From assembly GCF_008923245.1 (NCBI RefSeq), contig NZ_WBOS01000001.1, positions 930,001-994,000 on the forward strand: a DNA stretch of 64,000 bases, written 5' to 3'. Positions 1 through 11,900 of the stretch are shown one piece after another (the first letter of the stretch is position 1; each line of letters starts with the position of its first letter). The notes below the pieces were generated by a model. The model was not told where the DNA came from, searched no databases, and saw nothing but the letters and a program-made list of their open reading frames with translations. This DNA is from Cytobacillus depressus (lineage in GTDB: Bacteria > Bacillota > Bacilli > Bacillales > Cytobacillaceae). Both the position numbers and the translations under genes were made by a program.

Positions 1-148
1 GCCATAGCAGATAAATGACTTCTTCAAAGCTTGCATTTTCTGCTAAATCATCAATATCATATCCAACATATGTTAACGTATCATCTATGATTGAACTGAT
101 CGATGATGTTGTAGCAACTACCCCTTCAAGACCGCGTGTAACTGTCAT
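1..148 (-). CDS. citZ: Citrate synthase, N-terminal part (cut by window edge)
   Basis: Only the first 49 codons are inside the window. They begin with the run MTVTRGLEGVVATT followed by a YVGYDIDDLAENASFEEVIYLLWHG-like stretch, which I recognise as the start of the major Bacillus citrate synthase (oxaloacetate plus acetyl-CoA to citrate). The ATG at 148 follows a strong AAAGGAGAG ribosome site. The gene runs leftward out of the window. In B. subtilis it heads the citZ-icd-mdh operon. The identity is read from remembered family sequence, not from a search. Confidence 0.9.
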   Translation of the reverse strand, partial: MTVTRGLEGVVATTSSISSIIDDTLTYVGYDIDDLAENASFEEVIYLLW

Positions 149-750
149 ACTGACCCTCTCCTTTACATAATAAAATTTCCCCATACCCTTTTTGTCTGTT
201 TATTAATTCATTGGTGAATCTCAATTCATATATAAAAGTCGACTAGAAGTCGAACGACAGACCGATAAAAATGAAAAGGCAACCATTCAAAACAATCTCA
301 TCGCTACATGATAGTTGATAAATATTAATCGAGCGTTTGCTCATGTAGGTTACAAAAATGAAAATGCTTACATTTCCATTTTATATTATATAAAAATAGT
401 TTGTCCTAAACATATTTTTTTAATGGTTTGCGCTTTCAAGTCCTATTATAAACAATTTACTGATATTTGTGAATGAAAAAGGAGCGAAAAATAAGTATTA
501 ATTAATATTTTTTCACAAAGCCATAAGTTTATCTTATGATGCATTATTAATATTTCTTATATCTATTGAATTTTTTTCATATTCTCTAGTTTTTTCCATT
601 AAATATTCTATTTTTCATCTGAAACCTTTACAAACATTAAACGTAATTAAGATGATTACTTTAATAGAAAATGATAAACTATTTTGAATAGGATTCATTG
701 ATATTAAATAAGTTACATAAACGCTAAATATTAAATAAGGAGGTACTTTT
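149..750. other. 602-bp non-coding region between citZ and ytvI
   Basis: No convincing gene was found. The left part is the presumed citZ leader: a TATAAT-like -10 on the minus strand (385-390) lies about 240 nt upstream of the citZ ATG, with only a poor -35. The leader holds an 8-bp inverted repeat (304-311 with 341-348) and a small hairpin near 208-221. The right part is very A+T-rich and leads to ytvI. B. subtilis has the small membrane gene ytwI hereabouts, and no trace of it was seen. Confidence 0.6.
359..372. promoter_or_regulatory. Candidate cre (CcpA operator) of citZ
   Basis: On the minus strand the site reads TGTAAGCATTTTCA, one base from the strong cre form TGTAAGCGTTTTCA. It sits just downstream of the candidate citZ -10 (385-390), where CcpA would repress by blocking transcription. 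CcpA repression of citZ is established in B. subtilis. The site assignment here is inference from sequence match and position. Confidence 0.6.
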
Positions 751-1866
751 TTGAACCCAGTTTACGTTTATCGAACAATGCGATTTTTATTTGTAGTCAG
801 TATCACTCTACTATTGCTCTTTGGATTTTTCTATATTTCTAAAGTCACTTACCCATTCTTAATCGGATTAGCCATTGCTTTTCTAATTAATCCGCTCGTC
901 AATTTTCTTGAGGGTAAATGGAAAATGCCTCGTGTATTAGCTGTGTTAATAAGCATTGTCTTGTTAATTGCTATATTTGCAGGTCTCATTACCCTATTAA
1001 TCGCTGAAATTGTATCTGGCGCGGATTATTTGGCAAAGGTCGTGCCAAATCACTTAGATACGCTAATTAATTATGTCGAGAACTTCTTTGCTGGCCAAAT
1101 CATCCCAATCTATAATCAGTTAACTAGTTTATTTAAAAATTTAGATACTGGTCAGCAGGATACAATAATGACAAATATTCAAAACGTCGGGACGAAAATT
1201 GGTTCAACAGTCGGGGCTTTTATTCAATCCTTCTTTGGAAAAATACCTAATATTTTGTCCTGGTTTCCAAATGCAGCAACTGTGCTTATTTTCTCCTTAC
1301 TTGGTACATTTTTTATTAGTAAGGATTGGTACAGACTTTCGGAAATTGGAAACAGGCTGTTGCCAACCCGCGCAAAAACAAGCAGTAGAACGGTTTTTGC
1401 CGATTTAAAAAAGGCTCTGTTTGGATTTGTGAAGGCACAGGCAACACTTATTTCTATTTCTACAGTTATCATTTTAATTGGTTTATTAATTTTGCGTGTA
1501 GATTATGCTATTACCATCGCACTTGTTGCTGGGATTGTTGATATTATTCCATATTTGGGGACTGGATTAATTTTTGTTCCTTGGATTATTTACGAAGCAA
1601 TAGCTGGAGATATGGGTACAGCTATTGGAATTGGAGTTTTATATACAATTGTTCTCGTTCAGCGGCAAATTATGGAGCCAAAAATTCTTTCTTCGAGTAT
1701 CGGATTGGATCCTTTAGCAACTTTAATTGCCTTGTTTGTTGGCTTTAAATTGATTGGATTTTTAGGGTTAATTGTTGGGCCAGTTACACTTGTTATAATA
1801 ACAACCTTACATAAAGCCAACGTATTTCATGATTTATGGGCCTTTATTAAAGGGAAAGAAGCATAA
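751..1866 (+). CDS. ytvI: AI-2E family transporter-like sporulation membrane protein YtvI
   Basis: This is a 371-residue polytopic membrane protein. It has two hydrophobic segments near the N terminus, a soluble segment at about 90-170, and a hydrophobic C-terminal half. That is the layout of the AI-2E transporter superfamily (PerM/YtvI). The TTG start at 751 follows TAAGGAGG at good spacing. B. subtilis YtvI sits at the same place beside citZ and is a sporulation-associated membrane protein, but its substrate is not established. The gene stands alone, divergent from citZ and convergent with fxsA. Confidence 0.85.
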   Translation: MNPVYVYRTMRFLFVVSITLLLLFGFFYISKVTYPFLIGLAIAFLINPLVNFLEGKWKMPRVLAVLISIVLLIAIFAGLITLLIAEIVSGADYLAKVVPNHLDTLINYVENFFAGQIIPIYNQLTSLFKNLDTGQQDTIMTNIQNVGTKIGSTVGAFIQSFFGKIPNILSWFPNAATVLIFSLLGTFFISKDWYRLSEIGNRLLPTRAKTSSRTVFADLKKALFGFVKAQATLISISTVIILIGLLILRVDYAITIALVAGIVDIIPYLGTGLIFVPWIIYEAIAGDMGTAIGIGVLYTIVLVQRQIMEPKILSSSIGLDPLATLIALFVGFKLIGFLGLIVGPVTLVIITTLHKANVFHDLWAFIKGKEA

Positions 1867-1885
1867 TTCAGGTTTTATATCTTTA

Positions 1886-1927
1886 TAGAAAAAGGTCATT
1901 CCAATGTTGGGATGACCTTTTTCTATA
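1886..1927. terminator. Bidirectional terminator between ytvI and fxsA
   Basis: AAAAGGTCAT and ATGACCTTTT arms form a hairpin with A- and T-runs on either side. It can stop ytvI from the left and the fxsA operon from the right. Confidence 0.75.
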
Positions 1928-2013
1928 TTTATTCTTTAAGCGATGTTATACGATTCTGTTGATTTCCGCTACAGGCACTTAGCGATCTGAACAATTTCCT
2001 TAAATAATAACTA

Positions 2014-2400
2014 TTATCTAATAATGGTAAATGAATTATTATTAATCCATTTACGAAACCGTTTTAGTATGATCTTTTTGAAATAAACTTTGGTTGGCGG
2101 GGCTAGTAAAAGCAATCCGATTACATCGGTAATAAATCCGGGTATTAATAGCATGATTCCGCCAATTAATATACAAATACCGTCCAAAATTGCCTCTCCC
2201 GGCATTTGACCAGACCTTAGCTGAGCTTGAGCTCTTCTTATGGTTTCTAGTCCTTGCTTCTTCGCCAAATATGCCCCTAGGAAGCCGGTAAAAAGAATGA
2301 TCCCCATTGTTGGCCAAAAACCAATGATATTACCTGAGAGAACAAGTACGCCAATCTCTACGACTGAAACAATAATTATGAGAATGAAAATATAACGCAT
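2014..2400 (-). CDS. fxsA: FxsA family membrane protein
   Basis: A 128-residue small integral membrane protein. Hydrophobic segments lie at about 1-25 and 25-48, followed by an amphipathic segment and a further hydrophobic stretch (about 75-100) containing GGIMLLIPGFITDVIG. The PGF(I/V)TD motif and the overall length are typical of FxsA. E. coli FxsA, when overproduced, relieves phage T7 exclusion by F; the Bacillus role is unknown. The gene starts 11 nt after the pyk stop, so it is probably the last gene of the pfkA-pyk transcript. Confidence 0.85.
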   Translation of the reverse strand: MRYIFILIIIVSVVEIGVLVLSGNIIGFWPTMGIILFTGFLGAYLAKKQGLETIRRAQAQLRSGQMPGEAILDGICILIGGIMLLIPGFITDVIGLLLLAPPTKVYFKKIILKRFRKWINNNSFTIIR

Positions 2401-2411
2401 AGCGTCACCAA

Positions 2412-4172
2412 TTAAAGCACGCTGGCGTGTCCGTTATAAATGACGCCTCGATTGGAGTCAACAGTTATTTCCTGCCCATCTTTAAAAATTGTCGTTGCAT
2501 TTTCCACTCCAACAATAACAGGGATGCCTATATTAATTCCGACAACAGCCGCATGGCTTGTTAATCCGCCTTCTTCCGTAATGAGTGCACTGCATTTTTC
2601 GATAGCTGGCATCATTTCGCGATCGGATCCAATTGTCACTAAAATAGAACCTTCTTTTACCTTTGCGTTTGCTTCTTCTGCATTACGGGCAATGACCACT
2701 TTGCCAAATGCCGATTTACGGCCAATCCCTTGTGCTTTCATGAGAATATCACCTACAACATGGATTTTCATTAAGTTAGTTGTTCCTGCTTCACCAACTG
2801 GCACTCCTGCAGTAATCACAACTAAATCACCAGAAGAGACGATGCCGCTATTTAAGCTTTCTTCTACTGCTGTATCAAGCATATCATCTGTAGTAGATGC
2901 CTTTCTTCCAATTTGTGGGTACACACCCCAAACAAGTGCAAGACGTCGAGAAACATAATCATTAGATGTAACAGCAACAATCGGCGCCTTCGGACGATAT
3001 TTTGAAATCATTCTTGCCGTATGACCACTTTCAGTTGGGGTAATAATGGCATTTACATCAAGATTCAGTGCTGTATGAGCAACTGATTGGCCGATTGCAT
3101 CTGTAATATTATGTTCATTATCTTTACTTCTCGACGATAGAACTTCTTTATGGTCTAACGCGGACTCTGCACGTGAAGCGATATTATGCATCGTTTGTAC
3201 TGCTTCAATTGGATATGACCCTGCAGCCGTTTCCCCAGAAAGCATAATAGCATCTGTCCCATCAAAAATAGCATTCGCCACATCGCTTGCCTCTGCACGG
3301 GTAGGACGGGGGTTGCGCTGCATAGAGTCAAGCATTTGCGTTGCTGTAATAACAGGCTTGCCATGTGCGTTGCATTTTTTTATTAATTGCTTTTGAACTA
3401 ATGGCACTTCCTCTGCAGGGATCTCAACCCCAAGATCTCCTCTTGCCACCATTATCCCATCGGAAACGTCAAGAATTTCATCAATTTTATCAACGCCTTC
3501 TTGATTTTCAATTTTCGGGATAATATGAATATGTGTTGCTTCATTGTCTTCTAATAGCTGCCTAATTTCTAAAACATCTGAAGCTCGGCGTACAAAGGAA
3601 GCAGCGATGAAATCAATCCCCTGCTCAATTCCAAAATGAATGTCCTGCGCATCTTTTTCAGTAATTCCAGGTAAATTGACAGCTACTCCAGGCACATTAA
3701 CGCCTTTTTTATTTTTTAGAACTCCGCCATTTAAGATCGTAGTATGAATTTCATTTAATGTTTTATCAATTTTCTTTACTTCTAATGCAATAAGGCCATC
3801 ATCAAGCAATATTTTTGAATCAATGTCAATATCATTAATTAAATCAGCATATGTAACAGAAAACTTTTCTGGTGTTCCTTCAACCTCATCCATCGACACA
3901 ATAATATTATTGCCTGCGGATAACTCAATCGCACCATCCTTCATATTATGTGTACGAATTTCTGGACCCTTCGTATCTAAGAGGATCGCCACCGTTTTTC
4001 CTGTTTTTCTTGCTGCCTCACGGATATTTTGAATGCGCTCACCATGCTCTTCAAAATTCCCGTGAGAAAAGTTTAACCTTGCCACATTCATCCCAGCTTC
4101 AATGAGCTTAATTAATTTTTCAACCGTCTCACTTGCTGGCCCAATCGTACATACGATTTTTGTTTTTCGCAT
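2412..4172 (-). CDS. pyk: Pyruvate kinase with C-terminal PEP-utiliser-like domain
   Basis: Converts PEP and ADP to pyruvate and ATP. The 586-residue protein starts [15 protein letters not shown]. It carries the NFSHG region, the active-site signature around [11 protein letters not shown], and MVARGDLG. After the usual barrel and allosteric C domain (to about 475) there is an extra domain ending in [25 protein letters not shown]. This is the phosphohistidine-like (PEPut) extension typical of Bacillus and Geobacillus Pyk. I chose the ATG at 4172 over an in-frame ATG 36 bp upstream because GAGGAGG lies at correct spacing before it. The gene follows pfkA. Confidence 0.97.
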   Translation of the reverse strand: MRKTKIVCTIGPASETVEKLIKLIEAGMNVARLNFSHGNFEEHGERIQNIREAARKTGKTVAILLDTKGPEIRTHNMKDGAIELSAGNNIIVSMDEVEGTPEKFSVTYADLINDIDIDSKILLDDGLIALEVKKIDKTLNEIHTTILNGGVLKNKKGVNVPGVAVNLPGITEKDAQDIHFGIEQGIDFIAASFVRRASDVLEIRQLLEDNEATHIHIIPKIENQEGVDKIDEILDVSDGIMVARGDLGVEIPAEEVPLVQKQLIKKCNAHGKPVITATQMLDSMQRNPRPTRAEASDVANAIFDGTDAIMLSGETAAGSYPIEAVQTMHNIASRAESALDHKEVLSSRSKDNEHNITDAIGQSVAHTALNLDVNAIITPTESGHTARMISKYRPKAPIVAVTSNDYVSRRLALVWGVYPQIGRKASTTDDMLDTAVEESLNSGIVSSGDLVVITAGVPVGEAGTTNLMKIHVVGDILMKAQGIGRKSAFGKVVIARNAEEANAKVKEGSILVTIGSDREMMPAIEKCSALITEEGGLTSHAAVVGINIGIPVIVGVENATTIFKDGQEITVDSNRGVIYNGHASVL

Positions 4173-4244
4173 GATGTTTCCTCCTCTAGTCCTGTATGCA
4201 TAACTCAATCGAAAATAAATATTGTGGACGTATGCAAAATAAAG

Positions 4245-5225
<981 letters not shown>

Positions 5226-5308
5226 TTATTAACTAGTAAAAATAATAAAATTTTTAAAGAGTCATGACTATTTAAACGAAGAATTATTCTTCATTTTGCC
5301 CTAATCTT

Positions 5309-5337
5309 AAAATACCACGAAGCCTCTGTTATCACAA
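5309..5337 (-). promoter_or_regulatory. Candidate promoter of pfkA-pyk
   Basis: The minus strand reads TTGTGA, a 17-bp spacer, then TATTTT, about 105 bp upstream of the pfkA start and just after the accA terminator. The fit to sigma-A is fair. Confidence 0.4.
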
Positions 5338-5346
5338 CTTAAGCCA

Positions 5347-5380
5347 AATAAAAAGAACATGCCATAAAAGCATGTTCTTA
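5347..5380 (-). terminator. Terminator of accDA
   Basis: A perfect 10-bp stem (GCATGTTCTT at 5370-5379 with AAGAACATGC at 5353-5362) is followed on the minus strand by a T-rich tract. The stem overlaps the accA stop codon. Confidence 0.8.
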
Positions 5381-6355
5381 CTTTACTCCGATGAATTCCT
5401 TTAAGTGAGAATATTCACCGATGGATTTATATTTATCATATCGTTGAATAATTAATTCTTCTTCAGTTAATTGTTTAAGTTTTTTAAGCGATTGCAGAAG
5501 GATTTCATCAATGAATAGAGCTTGTTTTTTGATATCTTTATGTGCTCCGCCCTTAACTTCTGAAATCACTTCATCCACTATGCCTAAATCCTTTAGGTCA
5601 GGAGCTGTTATTCTCATGCTTTCTGCAGCTCTTTTTGCCTGAGTCGCATCTTTCCATAGAATAGCTGCTGCACCTTCAGGAGAAATAACAGAGTATGTGG
5701 AATTCTCAAGCATATGAATTTGGTTGCCTACTCCAAGAGCTAAGGCACCGCCACTTCCGCCTTCACCTATCACGATGCTAATGACAGGCACTTTTAAGCT
5801 AGCCATTTCAAATAAATTACGGGCAATTGCTTCACTTTGACCACGTTCCTCGGCTGCTTTTCCTGGATAGGCGCCTTTCGTGTCGATGAAACATATAATA
5901 GGACGTCTAAATTTTTCAGCCTGTTTCATTAATCGAAGTGCTTTACGATATCCTTCAGGATGTGGCATCCCAAAATTTCTGCGAATATTTTCTTTCGTAT
6001 CTTTCCCACGTTGATGGCCAATAACCGTAACGGGAAGACCTTTAAACTTTGCAATTCCGCCGACAATTGCCTCATCATCTGCAAATGTTCGATCTCCATG
6101 GCATTCAAAGAAGTCTGTAAAAAGTAGAGAAATATAATCCAATGTTGTTGGGCGTCCTGGGTGTCTAGCGATTTGTACGCGGTCCCACGGTTTCATATTT
6201 TCATATATCTCTTTCTCTAATTTCCCTAAACGTGCTTCTAATTTCTCTATTTCCGCAGATAAATCTACATCAGCATTTTGCGTAAATTCTTTAAGCTCCG
6301 CTATCTTTTTTCTGAGTTCGATAACTGGGCGTTCAAATTCTAGTTCTCCTACCAT
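5378..6355 (-). CDS. accA: Acetyl-CoA carboxylase carboxyltransferase subunit alpha
   Basis: Forms the carboxyltransferase with AccD, moving CO2 from biotin-BCCP to acetyl-CoA to make malonyl-CoA. The 325-residue protein starts [11 protein letters not shown] and has an N-terminal helical part. It carries family stretches such as [30 protein letters not shown] and [12 protein letters not shown]. The ATG at 6355 follows AAGGGGGTGA and overlaps the end of accD by 7 bp, so translation is probably coupled. Confidence 0.97.
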   Translation of the reverse strand: MVGELEFERPVIELRKKIAELKEFTQNADVDLSAEIEKLEARLGKLEKEIYENMKPWDRVQIARHPGRPTTLDYISLLFTDFFECHGDRTFADDEAIVGGIAKFKGLPVTVIGHQRGKDTKENIRRNFGMPHPEGYRKALRLMKQAEKFRRPIICFIDTKGAYPGKAAEERGQSEAIARNLFEMASLKVPVISIVIGEGGSGGALALGVGNQIHMLENSTYSVISPEGAAAILWKDATQAKRAAESMRITAPDLKDLGIVDEVISEVKGGAHKDIKKQALFIDEILLQSLKKLKQLTEEELIIQRYDKYKSIGEYSHLKEFIGVK

Positions 6356-7215
6356 TCGACGTCACCCCCTTGATGAATCGAGAGAATTGTTTCAATTCTT
6401 TCTTTCATATCTTGTCTGGAAATCACTGCATCTAATTGACCATGCTTTAATTGGAATTCCGCTGTTTGGAAATCTTTCGGAAGATCTTCGCGAATCGTTT
6501 GTTCAATAATTCTTCGGCCAGCGAAGCCAATTAATGCTCCTGGCTCAGCTAAATTATAATCACCAAGTGAAGCAAAGCTTGCCGATACTCCCCCAGTAGT
6601 TGGATGGGTCATAATAGAAATAATTAATCCGCCATTATCACTAAATCTCTTTAAGGCAACGCTCGTTTTAGCCATTTGCATAAGGCTTAGCACACCTTCC
6701 TGCATGCGCGCTCCTCCTGAGGCAGTAAAAATAATAAATGGAACAGACAACTCATCCGCTTTTTCAATGGCAAGGGTAATTTTTTCTCCAACTACAGAAC
6801 CCATACTTCCCATTCTAAACGTAGAATCCATCACGGCTAATACAATTTTATGGCCACCAACCGATCCAATTCCGGTAACAACCGCTTCGTTAATTCCTGA
6901 CTTTTTTCGGTCTTTTTCAACTTTTTCAATATAATCAGGGAAATTTAATGGATTTTCGGAAATCATCCCTGCATTTAATTCCTCAAGACTATTCTCATCC
7001 AAAAAGCTGTCTATCCGCTCTTTCGAGTTCATTGGATAATGATATCCACATTGAAAACAAACCTTTAAATTTTTTGCTAATTCTTTCGAGTACATAATCT
7101 TTTTGCAGTTCGGACACTTCGTCATTATTCCTTCGGGAACATCCTGCTTTGCTGCTTCCGAAGGGATCGTCGCATATTTCTTCTTTTTCGGCTTTGTAAA
7201 AATCTCTTTAAGCAA
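6349..7215 (-). CDS. accD: Acetyl-CoA carboxylase carboxyltransferase subunit beta
   Basis: Partner of AccA. The 288-residue protein has an N-terminal four-cysteine zinc finger (CPNC...CFQC, about residues 32-54). The crotonase-type carboxyltransferase core contains [15 protein letters not shown] and [11 protein letters not shown] chose the TTG at 7215 ([15 protein letters not shown]) because GGAGG precedes it at the right distance and the protein then begins as in B. subtilis AccD. A longer in-frame ATG 30 bp upstream lacks a good ribosome site. Confidence 0.96.
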   Translation of the reverse strand: MLKEIFTKPKKKKYATIPSEAAKQDVPEGIMTKCPNCKKIMYSKELAKNLKVCFQCGYHYPMNSKERIDSFLDENSLEELNAGMISENPLNFPDYIEKVEKDRKKSGINEAVVTGIGSVGGHKIVLAVMDSTFRMGSMGSVVGEKITLAIEKADELSVPFIIFTASGGARMQEGVLSLMQMAKTSVALKRFSDNGGLIISIMTHPTTGGVSASFASLGDYNLAEPGALIGFAGRRIIEQTIREDLPKDFQTAEFQLKHGQLDAVISRQDMKERIETILSIHQGGDVEW

Positions 7216-7297
7216 GGTTAAACCTCCCGTTCTATATATAAACACTGCTTCTTATCAAGACAGAAAGTGAGTTGACCACTTCAAACAAAAATTCATT

Positions 7298-7327
7298 AAT
7301 ATCGGATAAGCTTGTCTATTTTTTCAA
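7298..7327 (-). promoter_or_regulatory. Candidate accDA promoter
   Basis: The minus strand has TTGAAA, an 18-bp spacer, then GATATT, about 80 bp upstream of the accD start. No FapR-type operator was recognised nearby. Confidence 0.4.
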
Positions 7328-7433
7328 TATAGAATAAAAGTGCTGTAAATTATGCAGAAACTTGTCGCTAATCATTCGACAAATTCCTTACACTTTTCAT
7401 AATGTCTCCAACTTTTCATTTTTTTCACGAACG

Positions 7434-7459
7434 GAAAAGCGCCCAATAATTAGGCGCTC
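7434..7459 (-). terminator. Terminator of the malic enzyme gene
   Basis: AGCGCC and GGCGCT arms with an 8-nt loop, then CTTTTCC on the minus strand, 20 bp past the stop codon. Confidence 0.65.
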
Positions 7460-7479
7460 GCAAAATTTAAGTTCAAGAC

Positions 7480-8718
7480 TTACTCACTTTTCCCAATGAC
7501 CGCAAGCTTTCGCGTTTTTTCTTTCACATCTTCAGGATCCACTTTTATTCTTGCTACTCCAGTCTCCATCGCTGCTTTTGCAACTGCAGCCGCAACTTCT
7601 GGAGCAACTCGAGAGTCAAAAGGACCTGGAATGACATAATCTGCATTTAATTCTTCTTCTGTAATAAGACTTGCAATCGCCTCAACCGCGGCTACCTTCA
7701 TTTTCTCATTAATATGTGTCGCTCTTACATCTAAAGCACCACGGAAAATACCTGGGAAGGCAAGGACATTGTTTACTTGGTTAGGAAAATCAGATCTTCC
7801 AGTCCCGATGACAGCAGCACCTGCCGCTTTTGCCTCATCAGGCATAATTTCTGGATTCGGATTCGCCATGGCAAAGATAATTGGATCTTGATTCATCGAG
7901 CTGACCATTTCTGCCGTTAATGAGCCTGCTGCAGACACACCGATAAATACGTCTGCCCCTTTAATCACATCTGCAAGATTGCCCTTCGCATTGTCACGAT
8001 TCGTAAATTTAGCGACATCGTTTTTAATATCATTCATTCCGTGTGGACGGCCTTCGTAAATTGCGCCCTTCGTATCACACATAATGATATCTCTTACTCC
8101 ATATGCGTATAGAAGCTTAATAATAGCAATCCCCGCTGCACCAGCTCCATTCGCAACAACGCGAATTTCATTCATTTTCTTTCCAGTGATCTTCAATGCA
8201 TTCACAAGACCAGCTACCGTTACAATAGCTGTTCCATGTTGATCATCATGGAATACAGGGATATTTACTTCTTTCTTTAATCTTTCTTCAATAACAAAGC
8301 AATTCGGTGCGGCAATATCTTCTAGGTTTACGCCTCCAAATGTAGGCTCTAGCAATTTAACCGTTTCAACTATTTTATCAATCTCGGTAGTGTTTAAACA
8401 AATGGGAAATGCATCCACACCAGCAAAGCTTTTAAAAAGTACCGCTTTTCCTTCCATAACAGGAAGTGCCGCTTCTGGACCGATGTTACCAAGTCCGAGA
8501 ACGGCTGTACCATCTGATACAACTGCTACCATATTCCCTTTCATCGTATATTCATATACAGATTCAGGCTTATCGTAAATTTCCTTACATGGTTCTGCAA
8601 CGCCTGGTGAATATGCGAGACTTAAATCCCGCGCATCTCTCACTAGTACCTTTGATTTGGATTCAAGCTTACCTTTGTTTACTCTATGCATGTGAAGGGC
8701 TTCTTCACGTAAAGTCAT
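7480..8718 (-). CDS. ytsJ: NAD(P)-dependent malic enzyme (YtsJ type)
   Basis: Decarboxylates malate to pyruvate. The 412-residue protein matches the compact prokaryotic malic enzyme form. Motifs are SLAYSPGVAEPC, the catalytic GKAVLFKSFAGVDAFPI region, NLEDIAAPNCF, and a nucleotide-binding VVANGAGAAGIAI segment (about 185-197). B. subtilis YtsJ is the NADP-preferring, main growth-supporting malic enzyme. I chose the ATG at 8718 (MTLREEALHMH) because AAAGGAG lies before it; an in-frame ATG 45 bp upstream is less well placed. Confidence 0.93.
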   Translation of the reverse strand: MTLREEALHMHRVNKGKLESKSKVLVRDARDLSLAYSPGVAEPCKEIYDKPESVYEYTMKGNMVAVVSDGTAVLGLGNIGPEAALPVMEGKAVLFKSFAGVDAFPICLNTTEIDKIVETVKLLEPTFGGVNLEDIAAPNCFVIEERLKKEVNIPVFHDDQHGTAIVTVAGLVNALKITGKKMNEIRVVANGAGAAGIAIIKLLYAYGVRDIIMCDTKGAIYEGRPHGMNDIKNDVAKFTNRDNAKGNLADVIKGADVFIGVSAAGSLTAEMVSSMNQDPIIFAMANPNPEIMPDEAKAAGAAVIGTGRSDFPNQVNNVLAFPGIFRGALDVRATHINEKMKVAAVEAIASLITEEELNADYVIPGPFDSRVAPEVAAAVAKAAMETGVARIKVDPEDVKEKTRKLAVIGKSE

Positions 8719-8903
8719 GTCTTTACACTCCTTTGGATTGCTCATGATAACGGCATAAATCAAACAGTATGTAAAATAATCTAAAACTTGGCATGCGCAA
8801 GCTATTATATGCTAGGTTTCTTAGTAGTAATCTTTTATTACAATGACAGAAATTATTGACCCCAAAAATCATAAGGTATGGGAAATTGGCTCGTGTCTCT
8901 TGG

Positions 8904-8914
8904 TGGTCAGACCA
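8904..8914. promoter_or_regulatory. Palindrome of GntR/FadR-operator type
   Basis: The perfect 11-bp palindrome TGGTCAGACCA (odd centre) lies 186 bp upstream of the malic enzyme start and 67 bp past the dnaE stop. TGGTnnnACCA is the operator form of many FadR-subfamily GntR repressors. No such regulator is encoded in the window. A TATAAT-like -10 lies further downstream toward ytsJ. Confidence 0.4.
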
Positions 8915-8980
8915 TTTCTCTTTTAACAAATATACCATATTTGATGCTGATGTAAAGACATTCATTGATGAGGAAAAAGG

Positions 8981-11900
8981 CTATTTTTTTAATATTACAT
9001 GCTGTTCACCAAGAATTTTCTTTAATTTTGACATAAATTCTTCTGTTGGATGAACTGAATCCTCTTCACCTAACTGAATTCTCTTTTTTGAACTTTCATA
9101 ATATAAGACGATTTGAATATTTCCTTGATTTTCAGTAAATATTTTTTTTAGACGATGGAGGATTTCAGGATTTTCATTTTCTTTTGTAATTTTTAAATAT
9201 AAAACAGGATCTTTGCTCTCTTCCTTTTCAATAGCCGCATTAACTTCCTCACATGTTTGGATGATAATTTGGCGTTTTCCATCTCTCTCTTCCCATTTAC
9301 CGTCAATCACAAGGATATTCCCTTGTTTTAACATGGAAGAAAATTTGCTGTATATGTTTGGAAACACAACTGCCTCTACTTCATCCGTTTGATCACTGAC
9401 AGTTAAGAAGGCCATAGCTAACCCTTTTTTTGTCCTAATTTTTTTCACATCGGTCAAATAGACGACAACGCGAGTTAAGCCTTTATTCGCCTCCAATTTA
9501 TATAACAATCTGGCTTTCAGTAAAGGCATATATTTTTCATAAATTGAAACTGGATGGTCTGATAAATAAATTCCTAAAACTTCCTTCTCCAGTGCCAGTT
9601 TGTCTTCCGAGCGGATTGGATCTACTTCTGTATACTTTGGCTTTGGAAAGAAATCGGTTTCTGAAAAGAAATCAAATTGGTCATCTTCTGTTTTTAATAA
9701 ATTCGCATGCTGGGTGGCTGCATCGATACTAGCAAGAAGGACTGCCCGGTCTTGCTTAAATTCATCGAAGCTCCCCGAATATACTAAAGCTTCTAGTACT
9801 TTACGATTTACCGCTTTTTCTGATACTCGAATACAAAAATCAAATAAATCATCGAAGCGTTTGTTTCTCCGCGAACGAAAAATTTCCTTGAGCGCAGTTG
9901 CTCCGATTCCCTTTATTGAAGCCAAGCTATAGCGAATGGCATCTTTTTCAACTTGAAAAGAATAGCTGCTATTATTGATGGAAGGAGGAAGGATTTTAAG
10001 ATTCATTTGTTTCATTTCTCTGATATACTGTGAAACCTTCTCCTCATTGCCAATAACAGACGTAAGCAGTGCAGCCATAAAATGAATCGGGTAGTAGGTT
10101 TTTAAATAGGCGAGCTGATAAGATATGAAGCTATAAGCAACAGCATGACTCCTATTAAATCCGTAATTAGCAAAGCGGACAATTAAATCATATATATCAT
10201 TCGCGGTTTTTTCGTCATATCCTTTTTTCAATGAGCCTTTTACAAAGTGCTCCCTTTCCAGGTCCAATACTTCCTTCTGTTTCTTGCTTACCGCTCTTCG
10301 CAGTAAATCCGCTTCTCCGAGCGAAAAACCTGCCAACTTAGCAGCAATTTGCATGATTTGTTCCTGATAAACGATGACCCCATATGTATTCTCAAGGATC
10401 GGAATTAAGTCCGAATGAGGATAAGTGACTTTCTGCTTTCCATGCTTTCTTTCGATGAAGGTTGGTATATTCTCCATTGGACCAGGTCTATACAAGGCAT
10501 TCACAGCAACGATGTCTTCAAAACAAGAAGGACGAAGCTTTGTTAATACTTTTCTCATGCCTTCTGATTCAAGCTGAAAAATACCTGTCGTTTCTCCCCT
10601 GCTTAATAATTCGAATGTTGCTTGATCATGAAGGGGGATCGCTTTAATATCGACTTTTTTTCCAGATTTTTTTTGAATGGACTTGAGGATGTTTTCAATT
10701 AAAGATAGATTCCGTAGTCCTAGAAAGTCCATTTTTAATAACCCAACATCCTCCAAATGCTCCATAGAATACTGCGTCAAATAGACATCATCATGACCCT
10801 GCTGAATCGGTATCGTATTTACTAATGGCTTTTCACTTATAACGACTCCTGCGGCATGGGTAGATGTATGCCTTGGTAATCCCTCAAGCTTAAGTGCTGT
10901 TTCGAATAGTCTGCGATTTAAGCTTGATTCATCGACAAACATTCTTAAAGGCTCTGACTCTTTATATGCTCTACTTAAAGTTATTCCTAGCTTAGAAGGA
11001 ACTCTTTTTGAGAGGCTGTCTAATTCTTTTGGATTTAAACCAAAGGCTCTTCCGACATCCCTTAATGCAGCTTTGGCAGCTAAAGTTCCGAATGTAATAA
11101 TTTGCGCTACATGAAGCTCCCCGTATTTTTGCGATACATACCTGATCACTTCATCTCTGCGGTGATCGGGAAAATCGATATCAATATCTGGCATAGAAAT
11201 ACGCTCTGGGTTAAGGAATCGTTCAAATAACAGCTTATGCTCAATCGGATCAACATCCGTTATATACAAAACATATGCGACCATTGAACCTGCTGCCGAT
11301 CCACGGCCTGGCCCTGTTAAAATTCCGTTTTCCCTTGAAAACTTCATAAAATCCCAAACAATTAAGAAATAATCGCTAAACTTCATTTTTTTAATAATTT
11401 GCAGCTCGTAGGCAAGCCTTTTTTTATGCTCTTCTAAAATGCTTGGATATCTTTCTTGCAACCCGATCCAGCAAATCTCCTCAAGAAGTTTATCAGCCGT
11501 TAGCTGTTGTTCAACGGGATATTTAGGGAGGTGCTGCTGATTAAGTTCAAGCATGACATTGCACTGTTCGGTAATTTTCAAAGTGTTTTCCAGAGCATCT
11601 GGATAGTCTATGAATATCTCTGTCATTTCCTGCGCTGTCTTTAAATAATATTGATCACTCTGGAGTCGCTCCCTTGTTTCATCTTGGAGCTTCTCCCCGT
11701 TTTTAATCGCTAATAAGCATTCCTGTGCAAAGGCGTCCTCTTTGGATAGATAATGTGCTTGGTTCGTTGCCGCTAATTCAGTGTTTGATTCTTCGGCCAA
11801 ACGAACTAAGCTCGGAAGGAATTTTTCCTCCCCTGTTGTATGATGATTTTGCAGCGAAAGGTAGAAATTTTCGCTTCCAAACATTTCTTTATATACGTGT

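Noticed and set aside
2440..2958. A 172-codon open frame on the plus strand inside pyk
   Set aside because: Antisense shadow of the Pyk C-terminal domain with no ribosome site.
8723..8965. An 80-codon minus-strand open frame between dnaE and ytsJ
   Set aside because: No good ribosome site, unlikely composition, and it overlaps the putative operator and the ytsJ upstream region.
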